Assembly (NCBI RefSeq): GCF_047731265.1
Contig: NZ_CP159835.1
Coordinates: 1 to 64,000 of the forward strand
Source: Patiriisocius sp047731265
GTDB taxonomy: Bacteria; Bacteroidota; Bacteroidia; Flavobacteriales; Flavobacteriaceae
Direction: 5' to 3'
Length of the DNA stretch: 64,000 nucleotides
In this document: positions 26,516 to 35,478 of the stretch, piece by piece
Numbering within the stretch: position 1 is the first letter of the stretch
How the letters are laid out: each line of letters starts with the position of its first letter
Made by a program: the position numbers and the translations under genes
Notes under the pieces: model-generated
What the model was told of the DNA's origin: nothing
The model's database searches: none
Seen by the model: the letters and a program-made list of their open reading frames with translations, nothing else

Positions 26516-27351
26516 TAGTTTTCCTTTCTATCAGTATCGCCTTTTTTATAAACGTGTGGATTTTCTTTTATTCCCTTTTTAAAAAATTTACGAACTGTCA
26601 TTCGCAATTGTGCATCTTTAGTTAAAATAAAATCTCGTATGCGTTGACCAGGCCTCGCTCTAAAAGAAGTGACATGAAATTTATCTTCATTGGTCAATGG
26701 TGTATCACTAAAATAATAGTTTGAAACACAACAGCGTTCGCCACTATAACTAACTGGGCTCACACTATGCCAAGAACGTTGGTGCGTTGCCATTACTACC
26801 AACCTGTTATACCTGCTATGAACGGTTGTTTGTTCTTCCTCTAAGCCACCTGGCCAAATTTCGAGATGACCTCCATAACTATCATCCCAATCTGGAGTTA
26901 CATAATAAAGTAAATTTAAAACCCTCCAACGATCTCTATTTTTATCGTGTGAATTATCCAAATGTGGATGTAAAAAATTGTTTTCAGCCATTAAAGAAAT
27001 TCCGCCAGCGTATAAATATTCGTCAGGCACCAATTCTGGTATCCCGCAGATTTCACTTACAATATTGACCACGCGTTCATCTTGAAAAGCATAGATTATT
27101 TCTTCTAGCAGTGGGTCATATTGATTCATTTGAGCGGCTACGTACTTAAATTCGCCTAAATTTTTCTTAAGCATCATTTTATCTTTTGGAGGAAATGCCG
27201 TCGCTATTTGAGCTGCAATTTCGGCAGGAAGTAAATCATCAATAAAGAAATGTCCAATTTCATTTTCTGAATTTTCGTAGGCCTTTTTTAAGACCTCCTT
27301 TTCTCCTATAAGCCTTTCGGCAATAATCGTGGCTAAGGTAGTACGCGTCAT
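26515..27351 (-). CDS. 2OG-Fe(II) oxygenase (prolyl-hydroxylase-like)
   Basis: A 278-residue soluble dioxygenase of the prolyl-4-hydroxylase superfamily. The Fe(II) facial triad is HPHLDNSHD (HxD, about 137-145) and the distal His in TQRSWHSVSPV (about 206-214). The 2-oxoglutarate-binding Arg is probably in SGERCCVSNYY. These enzymes hydroxylate proteins or small molecules; here it is first in the MBOAT/SGNH unit, so a role in making or editing the acyl group or sugar is possible but unproven. The downstream start overlaps by one base. Confidence 0.85.
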   Translation of the reverse strand: MTRTTLATIIAERLIGEKEVLKKAYENSENEIGHFFIDDLLPAEIAAQIATAFPPKDKMMLKKNLGEFKYVAAQMNQYDPLLEEIIYAFQDERVVNIVSEICGIPELVPDEYLYAGGISLMAENNFLHPHLDNSHDKNRDRWRVLNLLYYVTPDWDDSYGGHLEIWPGGLEEEQTTVHSRYNRLVVMATHQRSWHSVSPVSYSGERCCVSNYYFSDTPLTNEDKFHVTSFRARPGQRIRDFILTKDAQLRMTVRKFFKKGIKENPHVYKKGDTDRKEN

Positions 27352-27442
27352 AATATGCTATAAGTTTCTTGAAAAATAAAATTACTATTTTAAACTGAAA
27401 AGGAACGTGCCAAAAAAATGTATTTTTACACAAGACATCACT

Positions 27443-28342
27443 ATGATTTCCATTTTAATCCCAACATATAATTATAACTGTTTTCCCTTAGTGGAAACAC
27501 TGCTCTCTCAAGCAGAAAAATTAGCAATTACTTTTGAAATTATTGTGGCTGACGATGCATCTACAGACCCTTCCTTTCTGCATCTAAATAGAAAAATTAC
27601 TAAACTTTCAAATTGTGAGCTAATTGAACTCAAACAAAATAAAGGCCGAAGTAACATAAGAAACTATCTTGCTGAAAAAGCGGAATACCAGTGGTTATTA
27701 TTTTTAGATGTTGACACGCAACCAAAGAATCCCAATTTTCTTGAAAGGTATCTAAACGCGATTGATGAAGCGCACGATGTTATTTATGGTGGTATCCACT
27801 ATAAGAAAAATAAATCCCCGCAAAACAGTCTGCGATATCGGTTTGGGATTGAAAGGGAATGCGTTCCTGTTCTTAAAAGATTAAAAGCGCCTTATGAACA
27901 TTTTATTACCATAGCATTTTTAGTAAAAAAACACGTTTTTTCCACATTGTCTTTTAGCGATAATTTATTGCGGTATGGGTATGAAGATGTGGTATTTGCG
28001 CTTCAATTAAAAGAGCACAATATCAAGATAAAACACGTTGACAACCCAATTACACATCTTAATCTAGAAACCAATTCTGAATTTTTAAATAAGTACCAAC
28101 TCTCTATTGCTAGTCTTTTAAATTTTTATCGAAATGATGAAATAACCGCTAAAGACAATAGATTACTTTCCATTTATGAATCATTAAAAAGAATGAACCT
28201 TGTTGGTCTGGGTGCTAGTTCATTTAAAATTTTCAGGAAAACCCTTGAAAAAAATTTACACTCAAACAATCCCTCATTAAGAGTTTTTGATATTTTTAAA
28301 TTGGGATATTTATGTACGTTAGCAAAAAAGAAAGATGCCTGA
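27443..28342 (+). CDS. Family 2 glycosyltransferase
   Basis: A 299-residue GT-A glycosyltransferase. The N-terminal strand is MISILIPTYNYN, followed by EIIVADDASTDPS (nucleotide-sugar-binding Asp) and the DxD-like LFLDVDTQPKN. The start at 27443 was chosen over an upstream ATG at 27407 because the family begins with this strand. The next glycosyltransferase starts 8 bases before its stop. It is divergent from the oxygenase gene. Donor and acceptor unknown. Confidence 0.85.
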   Translation: MISILIPTYNYNCFPLVETLLSQAEKLAITFEIIVADDASTDPSFLHLNRKITKLSNCELIELKQNKGRSNIRNYLAEKAEYQWLLFLDVDTQPKNPNFLERYLNAIDEAHDVIYGGIHYKKNKSPQNSLRYRFGIERECVPVLKRLKAPYEHFITIAFLVKKHVFSTLSFSDNLLRYGYEDVVFALQLKEHNIKIKHVDNPITHLNLETNSEFLNKYQLSIASLLNFYRNDEITAKDNRLLSIYESLKRMNLVGLGASSFKIFRKTLEKNLHSNNPSLRVFDIFKLGYLCTLAKKKDA

Positions 28343-29267
28343 ATTTTCAGTGGTCATACCTGTGTATAACAAAGCTTTGTTTTTATCGAAGACCATTACT
28401 TCGGTTCTAAAACAGACTTTTGAAGACTTTGAGTTGGTTATCGTTAACGACGGTTCTACAGATGATAGTGAACAGGTTATAAAAAAGTTTGATGATCCTC
28501 GGATTGTATATCTTAAACAAGAAAATCAAGGTGTTTCTGCTGCTAGAAACAAAGGTGTCTTAAAAGCAAAGACCAAATATATTGCTTTATTAGATGCAGA
28601 TGATTATTGGGAACCCAACTATTTAGAAGAGATGGATACTTTAACAAAAGCACATCCTGAGGAGTCGATTTTCGCAGTTTCCTTCCATATATTGGAACGA
28701 GGAAAATTTAAAAGTCCCGAGTATTCCATTGAAGACTTGAAACAACATGAAGTAAGAACGGTCGATTTTTTTCAGTCTAGCTTTATAGAATGTATTCTAA
28801 CAAGCAGGAGCACAGTCGTTACAAAGGAAGCAATCACTGTTGCCGGTTTATATGATTCAAAAATTAGAAGTGGCGAAGATACAGATGTTTACATCCGACT
28901 TGGGTTACAGCATAAAGTCGTTTTTAAGAATACCGTTTTAGCAACATACGTTATAAATGCTGGAAGCCTTTCAACAAAAAAGATACCTTTCGATAAGCGT
29001 TTGAATCCCCTCAAGTATAAAAGGGAAGCAAGTTCGAATCCTGCGGTAAAGAAATATCTTGATTTAAATAGCTACTCACTGGCATTGCTTGCGAATCGCA
29101 TAGCAGATAAAAAAGCATACCATTCATTTAGGGATAGCATAGCTCCTGAAAACCTAAATTCTAAACAACAATTTTTACTGAATGCTTCTCCGTTTTTACT
29201 GAATACAATATTTAAACTCAAAATATTTTTAGAAAAGATAGGGCTATCACTGAGCGCTTATAAATGA
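28335..29267 (+). CDS. Family 2 glycosyltransferase
   Basis: A 310-residue GT2 enzyme. MPEFSVVIPVYNKALFL, FELVIVNDGSTDDS and the DxD region IALLDADDYWEPN (about 86-98) are canonical. It overlaps the preceding GT by 8 bases and, at its 3' end, the convergent ketoisomerase gene by 21 bases. Substrates unknown; context indicates surface polysaccharide. Confidence 0.88.
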   Translation: MPEFSVVIPVYNKALFLSKTITSVLKQTFEDFELVIVNDGSTDDSEQVIKKFDDPRIVYLKQENQGVSAARNKGVLKAKTKYIALLDADDYWEPNYLEEMDTLTKAHPEESIFAVSFHILERGKFKSPEYSIEDLKQHEVRTVDFFQSSFIECILTSRSTVVTKEAITVAGLYDSKIRSGEDTDVYIRLGLQHKVVFKNTVLATYVINAGSLSTKKIPFDKRLNPLKYKREASSNPAVKKYLDLNSYSLALLANRIADKKAYHSFRDSIAPENLNSKQQFLLNASPFLLNTIFKLKIFLEKIGLSLSAYK

Positions 29268-29669
29268 TTTAAAATCTGAGTATTCTCTTATATAATCAGC
29301 CTCGTCAAAAACTGCACTTACGAGAGAAAGACATACAGACCCCGCTGAAAAGTTCTCCAATTCTCGCCAAACACCGCTAGGAATCAACAAGCCTTTGTTA
29401 GGCCGATTTAGTGTTATAGTTCTGCGTTCTTTACCATTATCAAGAACCACATCAAAACTCCCACTTAGTGCTATCAAAAATTGCTGCAACTCTTTGTGCG
29501 CGTGGCCTCCTCTATTACTATCACTAGGAACATCATATAGATAGTAAACACGTTTTATTTCAAAAGGTAAAAGTTCCTTCTCTATTACTGAAAGATTCCC
29601 TCGACCATCTGGATCGCTTATTTTTGGGATTTCTAAAAGCGAAAGTTCTGAAAGATTAGTGTAATGCAT
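29247..29669 (-). CDS. FdtA-like sugar 3,4-ketoisomerase (cupin)
   Basis: A 140-residue cupin of the FdtA/WxcM family, which isomerises dTDP-4-keto-6-deoxyglucose to the 3-keto sugar for 3-amino-3,6-dideoxyhexoses. Motifs are DPDGRGNLSVIEKELLPFEI, IKRVYYLYDVP and SNRGGHAHKELQQFLIALSG, the family's catalytic His-rich strand, with IPSGVWRELENFS. The start at 29669 matches the family N-terminus and overlaps the upstream glycosyltransferase by 14 bases. The transaminase for the next step is at 33317-34417. Confidence 0.88.
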   Translation of the reverse strand: MHYTNLSELSLLEIPKISDPDGRGNLSVIEKELLPFEIKRVYYLYDVPSDSNRGGHAHKELQQFLIALSGSFDVVLDNGKERRTITLNRPNKGLLIPSGVWRELENFSAGSVCLSLVSAVFDEADYIREYSDFKSFISAQ

Positions 29670-30771
29670 GTTGTAATAATTGGTTCCATTTATCTCCAAT
29701 TTCGTCCATTGTGTATTGCTCCACACTCGGAATCGTATTGGATTTTAATTGCGAATATAACGCATCATTCGTGCAAATAGTTTGTAAAGCTTCTGCAAAA
29801 TGAGTCTCATTCCTTTCTTTTACTAATAACCCATTGGTTCCAGAAGTAATAATCTCGTTGGGCCCCGAAATAATATCTAAAGAGACTACAGGAGTACCTA
29901 AAGATAAAGACTCCACAAGCACCATAGGAAAGCCCTCATATTTACTGGTTAACGCAACGCATCTTGCATTTTTAATAATCGAAAAAGGACTGCTTGTAAA
30001 AGGTAAAAACTCAATACAATGCTTAGAAGGTAATTTTTGTGAAAATGCAATTAGCATCCCCTTGTCTATTCCATCTCCTAAAATGACTAATTTATACCCC
30101 TTTTGCCAGAGCATCGAATTTGTAAATGAACTAATTAAAAATTTAAAATCTTTAATACGATCGTCCATTCTTCCATAACTCAAAATGTAGGGCGCATCAA
30201 TTTTAATTTCTGTTTCGCTAGCACGAGCCCAACTAGGGTCAAAAGCATTGTGAATAGTAACACAATTTGACACCCCTTTTGGCACAGCAATCTGTTTGTT
30301 AATATATTCTGAAACAGCTATTGTACTCGCATTACTATTGTAAATTTTAGTAAATGAAGTTGGCTTTTTTGTAAAATATTCTGGTGCATTGGAACTATGA
30401 ATTACATAGATTTTTTTTAAACCTTTATAAACATACCGTTGATAAAAATGCTCTTTTAAAAAGTTATTTTTGGGACGATGGTCGATAATCACATCGAATT
30501 TTTTAGTTATTAAGAACTTCCGAAGCAATCTAAAACGCTGTAATCTTCCTGCTTTAGGGTTCTTATTACTAGCTACTTTCCGAAGATTAAAAATAGTTCC
30601 TTCTACAGGGAAGTCTATTTCGCTATTTAAAGTAACAATATGAACCTCGTGCCCTTTATGAGATAACATTTGTGATAGCATCGCGCACGACCTCTCGGCG
30701 CCACCTTTAGCCAACGAAATGGTAACCAAACAAATTTTAAATTTTGCCTTGCGAGCGCTTTGGGTCATCAA
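29656..30771 (-). CDS. Family 4 (GT-B) glycosyltransferase
   Basis: A 371-residue GT-B enzyme. The N-terminal glycine-rich region SLAKGGAERSCAMLSQML and the C-terminal donor-site signature SKYEGFPMVLVESLSLGTPVVS (E-x7-E, about 284-305) are clear. Two Met codons begin the frame (30771 and 30768). The 3' end overlaps the ketoisomerase start by 14 bases. The sugar donor cannot be read. Confidence 0.88.
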   Translation of the reverse strand: MMTQSARKAKFKICLVTISLAKGGAERSCAMLSQMLSHKGHEVHIVTLNSEIDFPVEGTIFNLRKVASNKNPKAGRLQRFRLLRKFLITKKFDVIIDHRPKNNFLKEHFYQRYVYKGLKKIYVIHSSNAPEYFTKKPTSFTKIYNSNASTIAVSEYINKQIAVPKGVSNCVTIHNAFDPSWARASETEIKIDAPYILSYGRMDDRIKDFKFLISSFTNSMLWQKGYKLVILGDGIDKGMLIAFSQKLPSKHCIEFLPFTSSPFSIIKNARCVALTSKYEGFPMVLVESLSLGTPVVSLDIISGPNEIITSGTNGLLVKERNETHFAEALQTICTNDALYSQLKSNTIPSVEQYTMDEIGDKWNQLLQHALH

Positions 30772-30819
30772 TAAATGCTATTTTTGAAAGAATTCTTACA
30801 TCCCAAAGATACCATAAAT

Positions 30820-31959
30820 ATGAAAATATTGCTCGTGGGCGAATATAGCAGATTGCACAACTCTCTACAAGAAGGGCTGCGACAATTGAACCACGATGTG
30901 ATACTAATTTCAACAGGAGATTACTTTAAGGATTATCCCAGTGATATCAGGCTACAACGAAAATTTGAGAATGGATTTCCTAAGAAAATAAAAGTAGCTT
31001 TATACAGTCTTTTTAAGTGGGACATTACCTCTTATTATATCAAGAAACAGTTTTTTAACACTGTTGAAAAACTAAAAGATTTTGATGTGGTACAACTCAT
31101 TAACGAAAGTCCTTTTGGCGCTTCTCCCAAGGATGAAATCGAAATGATTTCATTTTTAAAGAAGCATAATAAAAAGCTTTTTTTATTGAGCTGTGGAACA
31201 GATTTCATGAGTGTAAGCCACGCTTTGAGCGATGCAAATGCCTATTCAATTCTTACTGGGTATAAAGATGGAACGGTGCCTAAAGCGCATTACAAATACA
31301 TCTTAAAATATGTAAGTGCTCCGTTTAAAAAGCTTCACGAATTTGTGTACAAGACGATAGATGGCATAATCGCAAGTGATATTGATTATCATCTTCCTTT
31401 ACTTGGACATCCAAAATACATAGGATTGATTCCCAACCCCATAAATAGTTCAAAATTGGAATACATTCCATTGCAAATTGATGGAGTCATTACTATTTTT
31501 ATGGGTATTAATCGCTCCAATTATGACAGTAAAGGGATGGTGTTTTTTGAAGAAGCAATTAAAATAATAAAACAGAAATATCAAGAAAAAATATGGATCG
31601 AAGTTGTTGAAAACCTTCCTTATACTAAATATATTAAAAAATATAACAATGCCCATATTGTGCTAGACCAAGTGTATGCCTATGACCAAGGATATAATGC
31701 ATTAGAAGCAATGGCAAAAGGAAAGGTCGTATTTACAGGTGCTGAAAAAGAATTTATGGAGCACTACTTTTTGGAGGAAAATGTAGCAATTAATACACTT
31801 CCAGATGTTGATTATTTAGTAACTGAATTAAGTAGATTGATTGAAAACCCGAACACGATTATAGCAATTGGGAAGAAAGCAAGGTCCTTTGTTTTAGAAT
31901 ACCACGCGCACGATGTTGTCGCTAAAAGATATATTGAAACTTGGAAGAAAAGTATTTAG
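30820..31959 (+). CDS. Glycosyltransferase family 1-like
   Basis: A 379-residue GT-B-type protein. The N-terminus MKILLVGEYSRLHNSLQEGL is the usual first strand, so the ATG at 30820 is preferred over the one at 30775. The C-terminal half has VYAYDQGYNALEAMAKGKVVFTGAEKE, the equivalent of the acceptor/donor loop. Similarity to known families is modest. It is convergent with the flippase gene 34 bases downstream. Confidence 0.8.
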   Translation: MKILLVGEYSRLHNSLQEGLRQLNHDVILISTGDYFKDYPSDIRLQRKFENGFPKKIKVALYSLFKWDITSYYIKKQFFNTVEKLKDFDVVQLINESPFGASPKDEIEMISFLKKHNKKLFLLSCGTDFMSVSHALSDANAYSILTGYKDGTVPKAHYKYILKYVSAPFKKLHEFVYKTIDGIIASDIDYHLPLLGHPKYIGLIPNPINSSKLEYIPLQIDGVITIFMGINRSNYDSKGMVFFEEAIKIIKQKYQEKIWIEVVENLPYTKYIKKYNNAHIVLDQVYAYDQGYNALEAMAKGKVVFTGAEKEFMEHYFLEENVAINTLPDVDYLVTELSRLIENPNTIIAIGKKARSFVLEYHAHDVVAKRYIETWKKSI

Positions 31960-31993
31960 AGCGCTTCGAAAAGTTCAAGGTGACCGCGGAGTC

Positions 31994-33316
31994 TCACCCT
32001 ATTTCTTCTTCCACAATAGCATCATCAAAATTTTGTGTTTTCTTATTTCTGAAGTACCGCCAAACCAAAAATAACACCACTACAAAATAAATTATATAAC
32101 GTATAAAGTGGCCAATTACAACCCCTTCTACTCCATATTCAATTACAAAATAATTTGCTAAACCATAAAATAAAGCAAGCGAAAGTAATTCTGAAAAGAT
32201 GAAATTTCGCACCATTTTCTTTGCTAAAAATTGATGCGCCAATACCAAGGAAGCCAAGCGAATAAAATCACCTAATAACTGCCATTTAAATAGTGGTAGC
32301 ATTTCGTCAAGTCCCGGATACAAAAGAGTTACAATAATCGTTTTACCAAAAAAGACTAGAAGCATTCCCAGTCCAAAAATAGGCAGCAGGGTTTTATAAA
32401 TACTAATCACTTCGTTTTTAAAATCTTTTCCCGTAAAGATTCCCGCGAATTTAGGCAATACATACAATGAAAATAAAGACCCAGAGAAGACCATATAATT
32501 ACGAGAAATAAAAGAGATGTTGGTCCAGACACCTGCGTCCTTTTCGGTCATTTTTTCGGCAAGCATATTCCGAATATCAATTTCAATAAAATGCAGTAAT
32601 AATGTGGCAACAAAAGACATTAACGTAAACGCCAATAAGTTTTTTGCGAACGGAGTTTTCAACGATAGTTTTGAAAACTGAACGTGTTCATTTAAAATTT
32701 TGTAGAAAATGAAAAATATGACTACAATTTGTATCGCAGGGGCAAGTGCGATCGCTAAAAGAGCTCCCTCTAAATCATAATATAGCAAACAGAACACCAG
32801 TAAAGCAGCACTCAACAGATAACTGATTAGTTCAATCTTTGCGAATTTTTTGTACTCTGAGAGTCCATTTACTACACCGCTAAAAACACGTTGCAATGCA
32901 ATTGTAGGTGTCAAAATCGCTACGAACTTTACAATATAGGTGTATGCTCCGTCATCTGTAAAAAGATAGTTGCTAATCTCACTGGCAAATACAAAAAGAA
33001 CAATTCCTGAAATGATTGTTCCTACAAGGGTAAATACAAAAGCCGTAGAAAAAAGCTGCTGTAGCTTTGGTTTATCCTCCTTATATTCGGCTAGATATTT
33101 TACAACGCCATTAAAAACTCCTAGCGAAGTAAGCGAAGTTAAGAGCAATGTTAAGCTGCGTAACTGGCCAATTTTATAAAGTCCCTCTACTCCTACTTTA
33201 TCAAATAAAACACGTTGAATTATGGCTGAAACAAGCAACCTAATAGAAACTACAACCGCATTTAAAGAGGTCATCTTTAAAAGTAAATTCGATTTTATAA
33301 AATTTGGGGTTTTCAA
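31994..33316 (-). CDS. Oligosaccharide flippase (Wzx/MATE-like)
   Basis: A 440-residue polytopic protein with about 12-14 hydrophobic segments of the polysaccharide-biosynthesis (RfbX/Wzx) family. The segments NAVVVSIRLLVSAIIQRVLF near the N-terminus and FAGIFTGKDFKNEV in the middle are typical of flavobacterial members. It would flip lipid-linked oligosaccharide units to the periplasm. Its ATG directly abuts the stop of the aminotransferase gene, so they are translationally coupled. Confidence 0.85.
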   Translation of the reverse strand: MKTPNFIKSNLLLKMTSLNAVVVSIRLLVSAIIQRVLFDKVGVEGLYKIGQLRSLTLLLTSLTSLGVFNGVVKYLAEYKEDKPKLQQLFSTAFVFTLVGTIISGIVLFVFASEISNYLFTDDGAYTYIVKFVAILTPTIALQRVFSGVVNGLSEYKKFAKIELISYLLSAALLVFCLLYYDLEGALLAIALAPAIQIVVIFFIFYKILNEHVQFSKLSLKTPFAKNLLAFTLMSFVATLLLHFIEIDIRNMLAEKMTEKDAGVWTNISFISRNYMVFSGSLFSLYVLPKFAGIFTGKDFKNEVISIYKTLLPIFGLGMLLVFFGKTIIVTLLYPGLDEMLPLFKWQLLGDFIRLASLVLAHQFLAKKMVRNFIFSELLSLALFYGLANYFVIEYGVEGVVIGHFIRYIIYFVVVLFLVWRYFRNKKTQNFDDAIVEEEIG

Positions 33317-34417
33317 TTAGTAGGCGTTTATCACTTTTATAACTTCATCCACTTGTTCTTGCGTCATTACTGGACTCATAGGCAAGCTAATTACTTGATC
33401 CTGAAGTTTTTCAGAAACCGGGAAGCTTAGGTCTTCAAACTCTTTGAGTGCTTGTTGTTGATGTGGTGCGATGGGATAATGTATTAAATTTCCAATCCCA
33501 TTTTCTGTCAAGTATTTTCGAAACTTATTTCTGTTTTCAACCTGCACTACAAACAAATGAAATACGTGGTTTCTGCTTCCGTCATAGCTTGGTAATTTCA
33601 CTTTAGGATTTGTGATTTTAGCTAAATATTCAGCAGCAACTTTTCTTCGGAAATCATTATCCGCATCCAAACTTGGTAATTTAATGGCGAGCAACGCTGC
33701 CTGGATTTCATCCAATCTAGAATTGAAACCCAACACTTCATTTACATATTTTGAAGAGGTGCCATAATTGCGTAGTTTTTTTATCATTTCTGCTAGCTCT
33801 GAATCGTTTGTCGTTACCGCTCCACCATCTCCCAAAGCGCCCAAATTCTTGGAAGGATAGAAACTAAATCCAGCAGCATGGCCTATATTTCCTGCCCTGT
33901 TTCCACTAATATCGATAGCGCCATGTGCTTGGGCTGCATCTTCAATAACTAACAAATTATGATAGCTAGCAAGTCTCGAAATGGTCTCCATTCCTGCGAT
34001 TTGCCCGTATAAATGTACTGGCATTATCGCAACTGTTTTTTGATTAATCGCAGCTTCTAAAGCGTCCATGTCAAAATTGAAGTTCTCCTTTTCAACTTCC
34101 ACTAAAACAGGAACTAAGCCGGCTTGTTTTATCGCTAGAACAGTAGCAATATAAGTGTTTGATGCAACGAGTATTTCGTCTTTTTTCTTTAATCTACCCA
34201 ATGTCTTATAGGCCTCTAAAATGAGTCGCAATGCATCCAAGCCATTCCCAACTCCAATGCAATATCGAGTACCGCAATAACTAGCGAAGGCTGTTTCAAA
34301 ATGGGTTACTTCGTTGCCAAGAATGTAGTAGCCTGTCTCTAAAAACCTATTGAATACAATCTTAAAGTCTTTTTTAAAACGAGTGTTTATCTTTTTAAGA
34401 TCTAAAAATGGTATCAT
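33317..34417 (-). CDS. DegT/FdtB-type sugar-nucleotide aminotransferase
   Basis: A 366-residue PLP enzyme of the DegT/DnrJ/EryC1/StrS family. PLP Lys lies in GFSFYPSKNLGALGDGGAV (about 183-201); IPFLDLKKIN and GVGNGLDALRLIL form the N-terminal hallmarks. With the FdtA-like ketoisomerase it would give dTDP-3-amino-3,6-dideoxyhexose (FdtB role), although other sugars are possible for this family. It overlaps the acyltransferase gene upstream by 4 bases and abuts the flippase gene. Confidence 0.9.
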   Translation of the reverse strand: MIPFLDLKKINTRFKKDFKIVFNRFLETGYYILGNEVTHFETAFASYCGTRYCIGVGNGLDALRLILEAYKTLGRLKKKDEILVASNTYIATVLAIKQAGLVPVLVEVEKENFNFDMDALEAAINQKTVAIMPVHLYGQIAGMETISRLASYHNLLVIEDAAQAHGAIDISGNRAGNIGHAAGFSFYPSKNLGALGDGGAVTTNDSELAEMIKKLRNYGTSSKYVNEVLGFNSRLDEIQAALLAIKLPSLDADNDFRRKVAAEYLAKITNPKVKLPSYDGSRNHVFHLFVVQVENRNKFRKYLTENGIGNLIHYPIAPHQQQALKEFEDLSFPVSEKLQDQVISLPMSPVMTQEQVDEVIKVINAY

Positions 34418-35400
34418 ATAATATTTAAATCTATTGTTTTATAGGCTTCCGTTTGGACTAAGTAAGTATCGGTAGTAAAGGTGCGTGCGCCGCAGCTCTC
34501 CTTCCAAAAAACCAAACCCGAATTTAAACGAGTTCCGTTTTCTTCGCTTGAAATATTAAAATCAAAATAGCGCTTGCTTTTTTCAAAGTGGTTGATAATA
34601 AAATCATAAGCCAAATCTAAACTTCCTAAAGCATTTTTTGTGCCGTTCCCAGAAACATATTGCGGGTGTATTGCTGTTTTTGTTAGGAAAACAGTCGTTC
34701 CAGCAACAATCGTATCGCCTTGATATACATTAACTTGTTTTATATTTTCTGGGAAATGTTTTGCCAATAATGTAATTTCTTCCAATGAATGTACGGGCGA
34801 AACATCGTGTTTGTTTTTTAGATTCGGAATTAATATCTCATTCCAAAAAGAATCAAAGGTGTCTTCTAACTTTATTTTTAAACCATTCCTAATTGCTTTA
34901 TTAATACCCTCCCGTCTGTTCTTTTGAAAACGTATTTTATGAGTGGTATCAATAACCATCAAGGCATCCCTTTTCAGGAGCTTCCCATTCGCTTTAAACA
35001 TAAAATAAGCCAGCTCATCTGAGGGAACCGCATTATAAAAGGTAGGAATATTTCTTATTTCTAGCGAAGACACTGCCGCAGTATTTAAAAACTTTAATAC
35101 CTCTTTAAATCCTTCAAAAGCATCTAAGAGCTTTGCATTTTCTTTTAAAATAAAACTTCCGTAAGTAAGACCTTGGTGAGAAATAATGCGTTCTTCTTTT
35201 ACATTGGCTGGCAACAAGGAGAACAATACATCCCCTTTAAAAACTAGCAACGAATAGTCTTCAAAACGATCGCTATGGTAGTCCATAAAATTACGATCAA
35301 ATAAAAAAGTGGCGTTTTTTGCTGTTTTCACAAAGGCATTCCACTCATTAAAATGAGAAGTAGTATAACGTTGAACACTATAATTAGTCTTCTTTGACAA
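34414..35400 (-). CDS. FemAB-like GNAT-superfamily transferase
   Basis: A 328-residue protein with tandem GNAT-like folds as in FemAB proteins: WNAFVKTAKNATFLFDRNFMDYH near the N-terminus and GSLDLAYDFIINHF with KRYFDFNISSEENGTRLNSGLVFWKE at the C-terminus. Flavobacterial homologues lie next to FdtA/FdtB-type genes. It may acetylate or aminoacylate the amino sugar, taking the place of FdtC; this is inference. First gene of a coupled set of three (4-base overlap, then abutting). Confidence 0.75.
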   Translation of the reverse strand: MSKKTNYSVQRYTTSHFNEWNAFVKTAKNATFLFDRNFMDYHSDRFEDYSLLVFKGDVLFSLLPANVKEERIISHQGLTYGSFILKENAKLLDAFEGFKEVLKFLNTAAVSSLEIRNIPTFYNAVPSDELAYFMFKANGKLLKRDALMVIDTTHKIRFQKNRREGINKAIRNGLKIKLEDTFDSFWNEILIPNLKNKHDVSPVHSLEEITLLAKHFPENIKQVNVYQGDTIVAGTTVFLTKTAIHPQYVSGNGTKNALGSLDLAYDFIINHFEKSKRYFDFNISSEENGTRLNSGLVFWKESCGARTFTTDTYLVQTEAYKTIDLNII

Positions 35401-35402
35401 AC

Positions 35403-35428
35403 TTGTTTATTTTAAAGATGTAAATTTG
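35403..35428 (+). promoter_or_regulatory. Promoter of the 35479 membrane-protein gene
   Basis: A perfect TAAATTTG (35421-35428) with a TTG at 35403-35405. The 15-base spacing is slightly short of the usual 17-20. It supports a transcript reaching the TTG start at 35479. Confidence 0.5.
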
Positions 35429-35478
35429 TTCTTAATACTTGGTAAAATTAAAGGTATTTTAACTGTAACTCAAAATTT

